DNA of 57,191 nucleotides from Lentilactobacillus kisonensis DSM 19906 = JCM 15041 (GCF_001434135.1 NZ_AZEB01000019.1:1-57191); one strand, 5' to 3'; numbered from the stretch's first letter, positions 9,380 through 19,073 are shown. Numbers and translations: made by a program. Notes: a model not told the origin generated them from the sequence alone.

Positions 9380-10768
9380 CTAACCCTGTTGCGCATACGA
9401 AATCGACGAAAACTTATTATAAGACTTCACAAACAACAGCTTAACCGTTCCCCGTGGGCCAGATCGGTTCTTCTCAATAATAACTTCAACTTCGCCGACA
9501 TCATTTTCGTCGTCTTCACCGCTAGAACCGCTTGATTGATCATCATCGTCTTCATCCTCATCCCGATAGTAATCTTCACGATAAAGGAAAGCCACAATAT
9601 CAGCATCCTGCTCAATTGAGCCTGATTCACGGATATCTGACAATACGGGCCGCTTATCCTGACGCTGCTCAACTCCACGCGAAAGCTGTGATAGCGCGAT
9701 AACTGGAACATGTAGTTCTTTTGCCAGCTTCTTTAACTGCCGGGAAATACCAGAAACTTCTTGTTGCCGGTTTTCAGCATTGCTGCCCTCAATTAGCTGT
9801 AGGTAATCGACAACAACTAAACCTAAGTTTCCAGATTCCTTAGCGAGCCGGCGGCATTTAGCCCTAATCTCAGACATTTTAATTCCGGCTGTATCATCAA
9901 TATAGATGTGCGCCCGAGATAAGCTTCCCATTGCCACAACTAAGTTTTGCCATTCATCTTCAGTCAACTGCCCCGTTCGCAAATGGTTGGCATTGATACT
10001 ACCTTCCGCACACAGCATCCGGTTAACCAGCGATTCTGCACTCATTTCCAAACTAAAAATGGCGACCGTTTTATCCGTCTTAGTTCCAACGTTTTGTGCC
10101 AAGTTCAACGCAAAGGCGGTTTTACCAACAGCCGGCCGGGCAGCTAAAATGATCAATTCATCTTCATGCAGCCCCGTTGTAATCTTGTCAAGTTCAGGAT
10201 AACCCGTTGAAACACCAGTGACCGTATCCCCCTCCTGGGAGAGCCGATCAATTTCGTTAAACGCGTTATTCAAAACATCCTTGATTGCCTTAAATCCCGA
10301 TTGATTCCGGTTTTCAGCAACGTTCATGATATCGCGTTCAGCATCATCTAAAACAGTCGAAATATCATCATCAGTACTGTAGCTGTTAGTCACAATATTG
10401 GTCGCAGTTTGAATTAGACGGCGTAAAAGTGATTTATCCTTCACAATTTTGGCATAGTACGACACATTGGCCGCCGTTGGAACCGAACCCGCAAGGTCAG
10501 CAATATATTCCATTCCGCCAACATCGTCTAAATTATTTTGTTCGGTTAGTAAATTGGTAATCGTCACAACGTCGACCGCCTGATCACGGTCGTTAAGCTC
10601 AACCATTCCTTGGAAAATAATCTGGTGAGATCGTTTATAAAAATCATCGGGTTCTAAATATTCCATCGCTTCAATCAGCGCATCGGTACTCAGGAAAATC
10701 GATCCTAAAACCGCTTTTTCCGCGTCAATGTTCTGTGGTGGTAATTCATTTACAAAATCATTGCTCAT
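9380..10768 (-). CDS. dnaB: Replicative DNA helicase DnaB (DnaC in B. subtilis naming)
   Basis: Hexameric helicase that unwinds DNA at the replication fork and binds primase through its N-terminal domain. The N-domain (about 10-110) is followed by a RecA-like motor with Walker A ARPAVGKTA (about 210-218), Walker B LVVVDYLQL and the GSIEQDADIVAFLYRE segment. An acidic low-complexity insert (D/E/S-rich, about residues 398-422) sits between two core strands near the C-terminus. Length 462 is normal. It follows rplI, but a 590-base block of hairpin repeats lies between them, so it may use a separate promoter. Confidence 0.96.
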   Translation of the reverse strand: MSNDFVNELPPQNIDAEKAVLGSIFLSTDALIEAMEYLEPDDFYKRSHQIIFQGMVELNDRDQAVDVVTITNLLTEQNNLDDVGGMEYIADLAGSVPTAANVSYYAKIVKDKSLLRRLIQTATNIVTNSYSTDDDISTVLDDAERDIMNVAENRNQSGFKAIKDVLNNAFNEIDRLSQEGDTVTGVSTGYPELDKITTGLHEDELIILAARPAVGKTAFALNLAQNVGTKTDKTVAIFSLEMSAESLVNRMLCAEGSINANHLRTGQLTEDEWQNLVVAMGSLSRAHIYIDDTAGIKMSEIRAKCRRLAKESGNLGLVVVDYLQLIEGSNAENRQQEVSGISRQLKKLAKELHVPVIALSQLSRGVEQRQDKRPVLSDIRESGSIEQDADIVAFLYREDYYRDEDEDDDDQSSGSSGEDDENDVGEVEVIIEKNRSGPRGTVKLLFVKSYNKFSSISYAQQG

Positions 10769-10949
10769 TTAAATTCCCCAAATTCATTCATAGTAACTAA
10801 AACATTAGTATTGATATTCTATCCCATTTTAACATTCGTAGCAAAAGAGACTGGCCAAAACATCTTAGTTTTGGTTCCAGTCCCCTTTTAGGTTCGTATT
10901 GGTAATTATTAAATCAAGGTTGAAATTTTTGGCATGATAGCAGAAAACG

Positions 10950-11367
10950 TGCTACACCAAGCAGAAAGCTGCACCTAATCACTGTGACCAAATTTCTCTG
11001 GCTACATAGATTAGGATCGCTCCGCAAAGCAGAAACCTGCGCGTATGCACCTCTAACAAAAATCCCAAGCCCGGGAATGTATTCCTCATATATTTGGATC
11101 TCATCTCTTGGGCTTCATAGATTAGGACCGCTCCGCAAAGCAGAAAGCTGCACCTAAGCCTTCTCTGGCAAAAATCCCAAGCCCGGGGATTTTCGCCAGA
11201 GAAAACTTAGGCTCCACTTTCTAACCGCTTTGCTACGCTCACTTATTTAGGACAGTTCCTCCAGGCAGAAGTCTGCGCGTAAGCACCTCTAACAAAAATC
11301 CCAAGATCGGGGATTTCTGTTAGAGGAGACTTACACTCCGACTTCTAACCGCCTGGATCCGCTCACT
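10950..11367. repeat. Long-hairpin repeat array: two fragments and two near-complete copies
   Basis: Fragments lie at about 10950-11010 (ACACCAAGC type) and 11013-11080. Near-complete copies are at 11123-11243 (outer arms GCAAAGC / GCTTTGC, inner CTCTGGC / GCCAGAG) and 11248-11367 (outer CCAGGC / GCCTGG, inner CTCTAACA / TGTTAGAG). All have the same orientation (GGACAGC end left, GCTCACT end right). The last copy runs into the final codons of rplI: its terminal TCACT contains the rplI stop codon. No other gene is visible in the 10769-11362 gap. Confidence 0.88.
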
Positions 11368-11815
11368 TTTCCTTTACATGCACCCTTATCCTAGCCTCAA
11401 CCTTTGGCCGTAGCTTAACATGAACATTCGTATAACCGGCTACTCGGATTGGATCTGCTAGTTCAATCTTGCGTTTATCCAGCTTAATCCCATACTGGGA
11501 ATCCAACGCCGAAGCAATTTGTTTGCTTGGAATTGACCCGAACAATCTGCCGTCTGTGCCAGCTTTAGCAGACAATTCAACAACCGTTTTATCGTCTTCT
11601 AAATGGGCCTTAACTTTCTTGGCTTCTTCTAGCTCTTCAGCTTCACGCCGTTCTTCAGCTTTTTGTTGACCCTCAAGCTGACTCATTGCTGATCGTGAAG
11701 CCCTCTTTGCTTTACCATTTTTAATTAAAAAGTTTTGAGCATAGCCATCAGGAACTTCTTTTACCTCGCCACGTTTACCCTTACCACGGACGTCTTCTAG
11801 AAAAATTACTTTCAT
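11363..11815 (-). CDS. rplI: 50S ribosomal protein L9
   Basis: Structural protein of the large subunit. The N-terminal rRNA-binding domain has the family signature [21 protein letters not shown] (about residues 10-30). It is followed by a long charged connecting helix rich in E, A and K (about 41-74) and the C-terminal domain ending RIRVHVKEK. Length 150 is usual. It follows gdpP by 42 bases with an AGGAGTG Shine-Dalgarno, so the two are probably co-transcribed. The stop codon overlaps the end of a hairpin repeat. Confidence 0.97.
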   Translation of the reverse strand: MKVIFLEDVRGKGKRGEVKEVPDGYAQNFLIKNGKAKRASRSAMSQLEGQQKAEERREAEELEEAKKVKAHLEDDKTVVELSAKAGTDGRLFGSIPSKQIASALDSQYGIKLDKRKIELADPIRVAGYTNVHVKLRPKVEARIRVHVKEK

Positions 11816-11857
11816 AATTGATCACTCCTACTATCCTCAAAATTAAATTAAATACCT

Positions 11858-13870
11858 TTATTCATTATCATCGATATACTGAATGGATTCAAGCAGTAAT
11901 TGTTTGACATCCGCAATCGACTTATCCTCAATCTGGGTAGCGCCACTAGATAAATGACCGCCACCGCCCATTCGTTCCATAATAATTTGGACATTAATTG
12001 CCCCAGTACTCCGCGCAGAAACACCGACTTTTCCGTCGGAGCGCTTCGTAATAATAAACGAGGCATCAACCCCAGACATCGTTAATAGCGAATCACACGC
12101 CTGCGCCGCGGTAACCGGGTCATAAACCCGATCTTCTTCACCAACGATCATCGCCATGTCTTTATGGAAGAATTCAACCATCGAAATGAGGTGGTTACGT
12201 TGCAGATAATTATCAATATTTTCCTTCATCAACTGCTGCATTTCAGTCGAATCCGCTCCAGCTGACCGCAAATAACTGGCCGCATCAAAGGTTCGCGTCC
12301 CCGTCCGCATTGAGAACGATTGGGTATCAATAAAGATCCCCGTCAGCATAGCCGTTGCTTCAATTCGATTAATAGGTTCTTCTTCGTGTGGTTGATATTC
12401 AAACATTTCGGTGATGAGTTCACAAGTTGACGATGCATAGGGTTCAATATAAACCAGCATTGGATTTTCAGGGAATTCTTCCCCCCGTCTGTGGTGATCG
12501 ATAATAATCACTCGTTGAGCCATCTTGTCATACAATTCTTGGGAAATACTAATGGATGGCTTAGAGTGATCAACCATAATTAGTAAACTACTATCCGTTG
12601 CCTTCTCTAGTGCTTCAGAGGGCGTAATAATTGACTCACTAATTTCTGGATACTTCTTAGCCGCCTCAAGTAATCGTTGAATGTCTGAATGAACCTTTTC
12701 CTTATCAAGAACGATCCAACACTTCTTATTGTTCATTTGGGCAATTCGGCGAATCCCTAAGCAAGCGCCTAAAGAATCCATATCAGGTCGCGTATGTCCC
12801 TGAACAAAGACTTGATCAGATGCATTCATTAATTCATTTAGCGCCTGTGAAATCATTCGGGCCCGAACCCGTGTCCGCTTCTCCATTGGGTTAGTTTTAC
12901 CGCCATAGAACCTGGCTGTTCCATCAAGTGATTTAACAACCACCTGATCACCACCACGGCCTAACGCCAAATCAAGGTTACTCTGAGCCTGATCCGCCAA
13001 ACTATTCAGATCATCTTCACCATAGGCAATCCCAATACTTAACGTTAACGGGAAGTTTTGCTTAGAAGTCGTTTCTCGAACGATGTCTAGAATATTAAAC
13101 TTATCATTCTCAATTTTAGTTAACGACTTGGCATAAGCTAACAAGAAGAAGTGATCGTCATCAATTTGTTTCAGATACATCCCATACTTCTGAGACCAAG
13201 TAGCCAATTCATTAGTGACGTAATTACTTAAGTTAGAAATTTCTTGGTCGGTCATTGATTGGGTAATTTCATCATAGTTATCCAAGAAAATCTGGCCGAC
13301 AGAAATTTGTTCTGACTCGTAACGCTCCTGAATATTGGCGTACTTAGTAATATCCATTAAGTAAATCGAGTTGTATTCCTTTTGGATCAGCATTGTGAAT
13401 TTATGATCCCGCCAGGTAATCGTGTGAAACTCATTTGATTCCTCATACTTCATAATGAGTTGCTGTAAATCAGGATCAATGTCATTGATTTTTTTACCAA
13501 GAACATTATCATCCTTAAAATACCGCATCAAATATGGGTTAGTCCACTCAATTAGGCCATCGCCATTAGTGACCATCACGCCAATGGGCATCTCCAACAA
13601 GGCTTCTTGTTCACCCCGATGAATTCGATAGGATAAATCCGTAATGTAGCGATTGGTGTCCGAACTAATCTCATTCATCATCACAATTGTGTAAATTAAG
13701 CCAGCAACACTGATAACGATTAGAATAGTCGCAACAATTAAGTTATATAGCGTTGAAACCACGATGCCATAGATCACGATCAGGGCAATAAACATCATGA
13801 TTCGCCGTAGACGTCGATTATGAACAAACGGTGGTAATTCGCCGTTGTTATTTGAAAACCAATTTTTCAT
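11858..13870 (-). CDS. gdpP: Cyclic-di-AMP phosphodiesterase GdpP
   Basis: Membrane-bound DHH/DHHA1 phosphodiesterase that hydrolyses c-di-AMP to pApA and so affects osmolyte balance, wall stress and beta-lactam tolerance. Two transmembrane helices (about 25-70) are followed by a PAS-like domain (about 85-150), a degenerate GGDEF domain (about 170-310, lacking an intact GGDEF), a DHH domain with DMDSLGA and DHHRRGEE motifs (about 340-500), and DHHA1 ending in GGGGHLSSGATQ. Length 670 is standard. The next gene in the same direction is rplI, the classic arrangement. Confidence 0.96.
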   Translation of the reverse strand: MKNWFSNNNGELPPFVHNRRLRRIMMFIALIVIYGIVVSTLYNLIVATILIVISVAGLIYTIVMMNEISSDTNRYITDLSYRIHRGEQEALLEMPIGVMVTNGDGLIEWTNPYLMRYFKDDNVLGKKINDIDPDLQQLIMKYEESNEFHTITWRDHKFTMLIQKEYNSIYLMDITKYANIQERYESEQISVGQIFLDNYDEITQSMTDQEISNLSNYVTNELATWSQKYGMYLKQIDDDHFFLLAYAKSLTKIENDKFNILDIVRETTSKQNFPLTLSIGIAYGEDDLNSLADQAQSNLDLALGRGGDQVVVKSLDGTARFYGGKTNPMEKRTRVRARMISQALNELMNASDQVFVQGHTRPDMDSLGACLGIRRIAQMNNKKCWIVLDKEKVHSDIQRLLEAAKKYPEISESIITPSEALEKATDSSLLIMVDHSKPSISISQELYDKMAQRVIIIDHHRRGEEFPENPMLVYIEPYASSTCELITEMFEYQPHEEEPINRIEATAMLTGIFIDTQSFSMRTGTRTFDAASYLRSAGADSTEMQQLMKENIDNYLQRNHLISMVEFFHKDMAMIVGEEDRVYDPVTAAQACDSLLTMSGVDASFIITKRSDGKVGVSARSTGAINVQIIMERMGGGGHLSSGATQIEDKSIADVKQLLLESIQYIDDNE

Positions 13871-13982
13871 CTTATGTCCTCTTACTCAATATGGTTAATG
13901 GTCTTATTTTACCATAAATGTAAAGATGACGACTAGCCAGCGGCAGCAATAGTCAAGCGTACTCAGCTGCGCTACCCACACT

Positions 13983-14028
13983 AAAACCAGCAACTATCCC
14001 CCCAGATTAGGCATAATTGCTGGTTTTA
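13983..14028 (-). terminator. Terminator of the amino-acid permease
   Basis: Read on the minus strand, AAAACCAGCAA pairs with TTGCTGGTTTT across a 24-base loop, ending in a short T-run. It lies about 40 bases past the permease stop codon. Confidence 0.65.
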
Positions 14029-14068
14029 ATGTAACTCAACTGTTAGTAACCCGAACGCTAGCACTAAA

Positions 14069-15463
14069 TTAGCTTTGGTTCGTATTAGGTACCAATTTTT
14101 TCTGATGTAAGTAAGTTACACCGCCAAAGATAACGGTCCAAGCAATTGCCCCCACTGCTCCAAAAAGATCTTCGGGAATTAAAAATAATGTAAAGAACAC
14201 AATGGCGAAAAACGCAATCGTTAGCGGACTCATAATTTTATATGCTGGCATCAAAAAACCATCGGGTAGAAAATCACTTGACGCCCGGTATTTCCGATGA
14301 GCTACCATTGCCAAGGTATAGACAATAATATACATATCACTAGAAACCCCCGTTACAATGGTGAAAACAGAGCTCAATACACTCGTTAAACTCATGAGTG
14401 GTGTAATCAACACAAGTACTGCTGAGAAAATAATTGCAGCTGCGGGAACCCCGTTGTTGGAAATTTTCGCAAACGTTTTATGCATCCAGGAATTTTCAGG
14501 AACTTCAGTCGCCAATTGATAAAAATGACGGCCAGCTGAGAAGATACAACTATTTAATGCCGAGGCAGCCGATGTTAGAACGACAAAGTTAATCAAAGCC
14601 GCTGCAGCTGGAAAACCTGCTAGTTTAAACACTTGAACGAACGGACTGGCATTGGGGGTAATTGATGTCCATGGGATAATTCCCATAATCACAACTAACG
14701 CACCAATATAAAAAATTAGAATTCGCAGTAGCGTTTCATTAACCGCTTTTTTGATTACCCGATGAGGCGATTTAGCTTCCCCAATCGTGATACTAACAAA
14801 CTCAATCCCTTGAAACGCGAAGAACACCATTGGAAATGCCGCAACGAAGCTATAAAGGCCATGAGGAAATAGGGTAAAGTTAGTAAACACATTAGCCAGG
14901 GTAGCATGTCCCAACGGCGTCGTCGAATTTCGTGTCATCATGAATACACCAGTAAAAATCATTGCTAAGATCGCCACAATTTTAATCATCGCAAACCAAA
15001 ATTCAGCTTCACCAAATACCCGAGCGGCAATTAAATTAATCCCAGCTAAAATCCCTAAGAAAACAATTTCAATTAACCAAGCCGGAATATGGGGGAACCA
15101 ATATTGAACGTATGTCGCGGTGGCCGTTAGCTCAGCCATACAAACGAACACGAGCCCAATCCAGTAAGTCCAGCCGGTAAAGTGGCCAACGGTTGGTCCA
15201 AGGTAGCGAGAGATGAATGAAACAAACGTATGCTGGGATGGATCAGAATAAAACATCTCACCAATTCCACGCATCATAAAAAAGAAAAAAAGTCCTAAAA
15301 CAACGTAAACCAGCATTACCGATGGGCCCGTTTTACTAATCGTACTTCCAGAACCTAAGAATAACCCCGTTCCAATTGTGCCGCCGATTGCAATCATTTG
15401 CACGTGACGATTACTTAACGCCCGCATTGTGCCGTCCTGATTTTCTGTAATTGTAGATTTCAT
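14069..15463 (-). CDS. Amino-acid permease of the APC superfamily (AAT-like)
   Basis: Proton-coupled amino-acid uptake protein with about 12 membrane helices. The N-terminal signature RHVQMIAIGGTIGTGLFLGSG (helix 1) and an FxGIE-type helix 6 segment (FFAFQGIEFVSITIGEA) are typical of the AAT family. Substrate cannot be told from sequence. The start chosen is the second ATG (15461-15463), six bases after GGAGG; the first ATG overlaps the end of the Shine-Dalgarno. A GlnR/TnrA-like box lies about 170 bases upstream (15637), suggesting nitrogen control. It is a single-gene unit inserted between gdpP and rpsR. Confidence 0.88.
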   Translation of the reverse strand: MKSTITENQDGTMRALSNRHVQMIAIGGTIGTGLFLGSGSTISKTGPSVMLVYVVLGLFFFFMMRGIGEMFYSDPSQHTFVSFISRYLGPTVGHFTGWTYWIGLVFVCMAELTATATYVQYWFPHIPAWLIEIVFLGILAGINLIAARVFGEAEFWFAMIKIVAILAMIFTGVFMMTRNSTTPLGHATLANVFTNFTLFPHGLYSFVAAFPMVFFAFQGIEFVSITIGEAKSPHRVIKKAVNETLLRILIFYIGALVVIMGIIPWTSITPNASPFVQVFKLAGFPAAAALINFVVLTSAASALNSCIFSAGRHFYQLATEVPENSWMHKTFAKISNNGVPAAAIIFSAVLVLITPLMSLTSVLSSVFTIVTGVSSDMYIIVYTLAMVAHRKYRASSDFLPDGFLMPAYKIMSPLTIAFFAIVFFTLFLIPEDLFGAVGAIAWTVIFGGVTYLHQKKLVPNTNQS

Positions 15464-15585
15464 AAGCATCCTCCTAAATTAAGGAAAAATAAGATTGCGA
15501 TTAAAAATGTTCTCATGTTAATGTCAGTATCTTACCATAAATTTTATTGCTAATGTTATTTTCTCTTACATTTGAAAGCAATTAC

Positions 15586-15653
15586 ATTATAAAATAAGGC
15601 ATTTTTCAAAAATACTTATTGATTATTAGGATAATATGTAATATTTCTTTACA
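15586..15653 (-). promoter_or_regulatory. GlnR/TnrA-like box and -10 element upstream of the permease
   Basis: At 15637-15653, TGTAATATTTCTTTACA fits the GlnR/TnrA consensus TGTNA-N7-TNACA exactly. A TATAAT (minus strand) lies at 15586-15591, about 45 bases nearer to the permease. No good -35 accompanies it, as is common for activated promoters. GlnR control of amino-acid uptake is established in Firmicutes; whether this site activates or represses is unknown. Confidence 0.5.
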
Positions 15654-15873
15654 TTAATTAGCCAGAAGGATCGCAAAATGATTACTTAAATTCCAAAGTC
15701 AATTATTCATTCTGATTTTCTCCCTGCTTAATGCTTATGAAAATATCAACCCAACGTTGTCCATTCCAATAGGGGTGGTGCTGCACCAATCGGGTGACGC
15801 CATTAATTCAGATAGTTTTCCTTGTATTTAGGCGATACAAGGGCCTAGTTTTATGCCAGTTGATAAATAATTC

Positions 15874-15902
15874 TTGCATTTCTTCTCATCAAGTTTTATA
15901 CT
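15874..15902 (+). promoter_or_regulatory. Promoter of the T-box transporter
   Basis: A -35 TTGCAT (15874-15879) and -10 TATACT (15897-15902) with exactly 17 bases between them, immediately before the T-box leader. A perfect 8-bp hairpin (CCTTGTAT / ATACAAGG, 15820-15842) lies just upstream; its role is not clear. Confidence 0.8.
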
Positions 15903-15909
15903 CACTCTA

Positions 15910-16145
15910 ATAATTAAAGTCGAATTACATGAAGTAGTTCCTTATCTGGGTGTCAGGAAGTTGGCGGTCGCTGCGAGCCAATCAGGGTGAGGGTGACGAA
16001 ATACCGTAATATCACGACAATGGTCAATAACTAGAATCCATTATCTTCTAGTGAGCGGTGTATTTTTTCTAGAATACACAAGTTGGGTGGTACCACGGTA
16101 AAAATCGTCCCTATTACATTTTAATGTGATAGGGACGATTTTTTG
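15910..16145 (+). promoter_or_regulatory. Tyrosine-type T-box riboswitch
   Basis: A leader RNA that reads the charging state of a tRNA. Stem I carries the AGTA side of the specifier loop at 15932-15935 and the facing GAAA at 15998-16001, directly followed by the specifier codon TAC (16002-16004), which is Tyr. The distal loop has TTGGC / GCCAA arms. The antiterminator T-box sequence GGGTGGTACCACGG lies at 16084-16097. The terminator stem pairs AAAATCGTCCCTAT with ATAGGGACGATTTT at 16101-16141 and ends in T-rich sequence. Uncharged tRNA-Tyr should stabilise the antiterminator and switch the transporter on. Confidence 0.9.
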
Positions 16146-16269
16146 TTTGCCATCAGAGAAGGGAATGTTATTTATGGAAAGATCAACTAACGGAGGACTC
16201 ATCCGATATTGATAAACCGCTTTTTACACGCTTCGAACGATTATCTATTAATAAGAAGAGGTTATCATT

Positions 16270-17688
16270 ATGAAAAATAGTAAAATTAGTTTAAGGGAAT
16301 CAGCCATTGTATTAGTCGTTGCTTTAGCAATTATGGGAACTGGTGTTATTGGGCTTCATTTATCCCCCCAAGTGCCCGTCCTACTTGCCATCACCGTCGT
16401 TATTTTTTGGGCTAAGATCACCGGATTCAACTGGGATGCTATTAATGCCGGCATTAAAGACGGCATCGACAAGGGAATTATTCCCATCGTTATTTTTATT
16501 CTAATCGGGGCTATGATCAGTACCTGGATCGCTGCTGGAACCATTCCAACACTGATGGTCATTGGTTTTAAAGCAATTAGCGCGCAATGGTTCTTACCCA
16601 CTGTCTTTCTAGTCTGTTCACTAGTTGGGGCCGCGGTTGGCAGCTGTTTCACGGTTGTTTCAACGGTTGGGATCGCCTTCTTTGGAATTGGCGTTACAAT
16701 GAACTTTAATCCCGCATTAGTAGCGGGAGCAATCGTTGCCGGCGGCGTCTTTGGCGATAAGTTATCACCACTTTCTGAAACCAATAACTTAGCCGCTGCC
16801 GTTGTGGATACCGATTTGTTTGATCACATGAAAACCATTCTCTGGTCAACCCTTCCAGCCGCCACAATTTCGACAATTGCGTTTGCCGCTCTGGGGATGG
16901 GTCACAATCATGCTGATATGGCAAAGATTAATACGACGGTTGCCGCGCTGAGCAATGATTTTCATATTTCAATTATTTCACTAATCCCAATCATTCTCGT
17001 GTTCGTTTGTGCCGCCTTTAAAATGGCCGCAATTCCAACCATGTTACTCAATATTTTCGTATCAGCGGGGATGATGTTTATTAACAATCCCGGCTTAACC
17101 ATTACAAAAGCCAGCAATATCATTACTAATGGCTTTATCGCCAAAACTTCCAATAGCGAAGTTAACCTATTATTATCCCGTGGAGGCATTATCAGCATGA
17201 TGCCGACCGTTGCTTTGATCGTCTTAACCTTATCGTTAGGTGGCTTGTTAGTCCACTTTGGCTTGATTGGCGCCGTCATGGAACCATTAGCTGCTCATTT
17301 AAACAGTCCCGCTAAACTAGTTACCGCTGCTTTAGGCGCCTGCATTGGCGTTAATATCTTCGTTGGCGAGCAATTTCTTTCAATTATCCTGCCAGGACGG
17401 GCATTCAAGAAAACATTTAACAATGGTGGGCTTGCCAGTAGAGCTCTCGGCCGGGTTCTCGAAGATGGTGGTACCGTGCTTAACTACTTAGTTCCTTGGG
17501 GAGTTGGCGGGGTCTTCATCGCCAACACGCTGGGCGTCCCAACGATCCAATACTTGCCATTTGTATTCTTCAGCCTTCTGTGCCCGGTATTTTCACTGCT
17601 AAGTGGCTTTACTGGGATTGGACTAAAACGAACGCAATCATCAGATAATGCTAAGAAGGATGGTCAAGTAGTCGCAACTCAAAATTAA
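16270..17688 (+). CDS. NhaC-family transporter, probable tyrosine uptake protein
   Basis: Membrane protein of the NhaC ion-transporter superfamily, 472 residues with about 11-12 helices; FGDKLSPLSETNNLAAAV (about residues 161-178) is the NhaC signature. Members are usually labelled Na+/H+ antiporters, but those behind tyrosine T-boxes (YheL-like) have been predicted to carry tyrosine. The TAC specifier in the leader supports that reading here. It has an AGAAGAGG Shine-Dalgarno. The gene runs against its neighbours and against the replication fork, is monocistronic, and has its own promoter, leader and terminator. No tyrosine decarboxylase is nearby. Confidence 0.85.
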   Translation: MKNSKISLRESAIVLVVALAIMGTGVIGLHLSPQVPVLLAITVVIFWAKITGFNWDAINAGIKDGIDKGIIPIVIFILIGAMISTWIAAGTIPTLMVIGFKAISAQWFLPTVFLVCSLVGAAVGSCFTVVSTVGIAFFGIGVTMNFNPALVAGAIVAGGVFGDKLSPLSETNNLAAAVVDTDLFDHMKTILWSTLPAATISTIAFAALGMGHNHADMAKINTTVAALSNDFHISIISLIPIILVFVCAAFKMAAIPTMLLNIFVSAGMMFINNPGLTITKASNIITNGFIAKTSNSEVNLLLSRGGIISMMPTVALIVLTLSLGGLLVHFGLIGAVMEPLAAHLNSPAKLVTAALGACIGVNIFVGEQFLSIILPGRAFKKTFNNGGLASRALGRVLEDGGTVLNYLVPWGVGGVFIANTLGVPTIQYLPFVFFSLLCPVFSLLSGFTGIGLKRTQSSDNAKKDGQVVATQN

Positions 17689-17701
17689 TATCGTGATATT
17701 C

Positions 17702-17739
17702 AAAGGGCAAGACAGGAATTAACCGTCTCGCCCTTTTTG
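17702..17739 (+). terminator. Terminator of the NhaC-type transporter
   Basis: AAAGGGCAAGAC and GTCTCGCCCTTT pair with one mismatch, followed by TT. It lies 14 bases past the stop codon. Confidence 0.8.
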
Positions 17740-17867
17740 ACTGTTCTGATATTTTCCAATTTAATCAAATCGCATTAAAAAACGAGAAAAATATAGAAAG
17801 CCGTAACTAACTATTTTCCCTCGTAAATCTAAACTTAAAATTTTAATTCTCTCTGCAAAAGGGGATA

Positions 17868-17899
17868 GAAAAAAGCCATCCCTTTCAGGATAGCTTTTA
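17868..17899 (-). terminator. Terminator of the rpsF-ssb-rpsR operon
   Basis: Minus-strand stem AAAAGCTATCC / GGATGGCTTTT followed by TT, 11 bases beyond the rpsR stop codon. Confidence 0.8.
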
Positions 17900-17909
17900 A
17901 GGTTAACAA

Positions 17910-18146
17910 TTAGTCAGCAGCAACGAATGGCATTAAGCCCATAATCCGTGCTCGTTTAATTGCAATTGTTAATGCCCGTTGGTTCTTAGCACTCGTTCCA
18001 GTAACTCGACGTGGAAGAATCTTTCCACGTTCTGAAACAAAGCGTTCCAACAAGTTAATATCTTTGTAGTCGATGTATTCGATGTGGTTAGCAGCGATAA
18101 AATCAACCTTGCGACGACGACGGCCGCCACGTCTTTGATAAGCCAT
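17910..18146 (-). CDS. rpsR: 30S ribosomal protein S18
   Basis: Small-subunit protein that pairs with S6 on the platform. The 78 residues show the family core [20 protein letters not shown] and the arginine-rich start. Last gene of rpsF-ssb-rpsR, 32 bases after ssb with a GGAGG ribosome-binding site. The S6-S18 complex is known to feed back on its own leader in many bacteria; a candidate leader precedes rpsF. Confidence 0.97.
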   Translation of the reverse strand: MAYQRRGGRRRRKVDFIAANHIEYIDYKDINLLERFVSERGKILPRRVTGTSAKNQRALTIAIKRARIMGLMPFVAAD

Positions 18147-18178
18147 AGTATTTCCTCCTCAAAGTATCTTGTTTACCA

Positions 18179-18742
18179 CTAGAATGGTAAATCATCGTCG
18201 GAAATGTCAATCGAATCTCCAGAATTAGCAAATGGGTCGCCAGGATTGTTAGCACCATTGTTACCACTGTTGCCACTACTTGGATTATTACCCGGGTTAT
18301 TACCGGAACCATTATTGTTACTGGAAGATGAATTGTTTGAACCATTGTCAAACGGATTGGCATTCCCATTATTTTGTTGAGGAGCATTGCCATTTTGTTG
18401 ATTACCTGAGTTGCTCCGGGCACCCCGGGGTTCAAGTAATGCAAAATTATCTACCACGACTTCAGTTACATAAACACGTTGTCCTTGTTGATTTTCATAA
18501 TTTCTGGTCTGAATACGGCCATCAATTCCAACAAGTGCTCCCTTATGTGTGAAGTTGGCAAAATTTTCAGCGGACTTACGCCAGATTACGCAGTTAATGA
18601 AATCAGCCTCACGTTCCCCCTGTTGATTGGTAAATGACCGATCAACGGCCAATGTAAATGAACCGACAGCGGTTCCGCTCTGTGTGTATCGTAGATCGAC
18701 ATCGCGGGTTAGGCGTCCCGTTAGAACTGCACGATTAAGCAT
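18179..18742 (-). CDS. ssb: Single-stranded DNA-binding protein
   Basis: Coats single-stranded DNA during replication and repair. The OB fold covers about residues 1-107 (start [20 protein letters not shown], then the [15 protein letters not shown] segment). A long disordered linker of N, G, S, P and Q follows (about 113-175). The acidic tip ends DISDDDLPF, the peptide that docks RecG, PriA and other partners. Length 187 is normal. It lies between rpsF and rpsR, the usual operon. Confidence 0.97.
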   Translation of the reverse strand: MLNRAVLTGRLTRDVDLRYTQSGTAVGSFTLAVDRSFTNQQGEREADFINCVIWRKSAENFANFTHKGALVGIDGRIQTRNYENQQGQRVYVTEVVVDNFALLEPRGARSNSGNQQNGNAPQQNNGNANPFDNGSNNSSSSNNNGSGNNPGNNPSSGNSGNNGANNPGDPFANSGDSIDISDDDLPF

Positions 18743-18776
18743 GCTGAATTTGCTCCTCTCATATTAGAATGAATGA

Positions 18777-19073
18777 TTAGTCATCGCGAACAACGATCAT
18801 ATGACGTAAGATATCGTCATTGATCTTTGAAAGCCGATCAAATTCGTTAAGCGCTGCATCTGAATCAGTTGTTAAGGTAATAATGTGATAGACTCCTTCA
18901 TTATACCCACCGATTTCGTATGCGAACCGACGCTTTGACCAGTCTTTTGAATCAATAATCTTAGCACCATTATCAGTAACGATCTTGTCGAATCGTTCAA
19001 TCAATGCTGATTTAGCTGATTCTTCGATATCTGGTCGAATGATGTAAGTAATTTCGTATTTCTTTTCTTCCAT
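18777..19073 (-). CDS. rpsF: 30S ribosomal protein S6
   Basis: Small-subunit platform protein, 98 residues starting [15 protein letters not shown], with the conserved [12 protein letters not shown] segment. The frame stays open upstream, but ATG 19071-19073 follows AAGGAGG and matches the family start. First gene of rpsF-ssb-rpsR. It has its own promoter and a leader that can pair with the Shine-Dalgarno. Confidence 0.97.
   Translation of the reverse strand: MEEKKYEITYIIRPDIEESAKSALIERFDKIVTDNGAKIIDSKDWSKRRFAYEIGGYNEGVYHIITLTTDSDAALNEFDRLSKINDDILRHMIVVRDD

Noticed and set aside
9427-9711. Overlapping frames inside dnaB, gyrA, mnmE, the NhaC gene and others
   Set aside because: They lie in alternative frames or on the opposite strand of strongly conserved genes, lack ribosome-binding sites and have no recognisable motifs.
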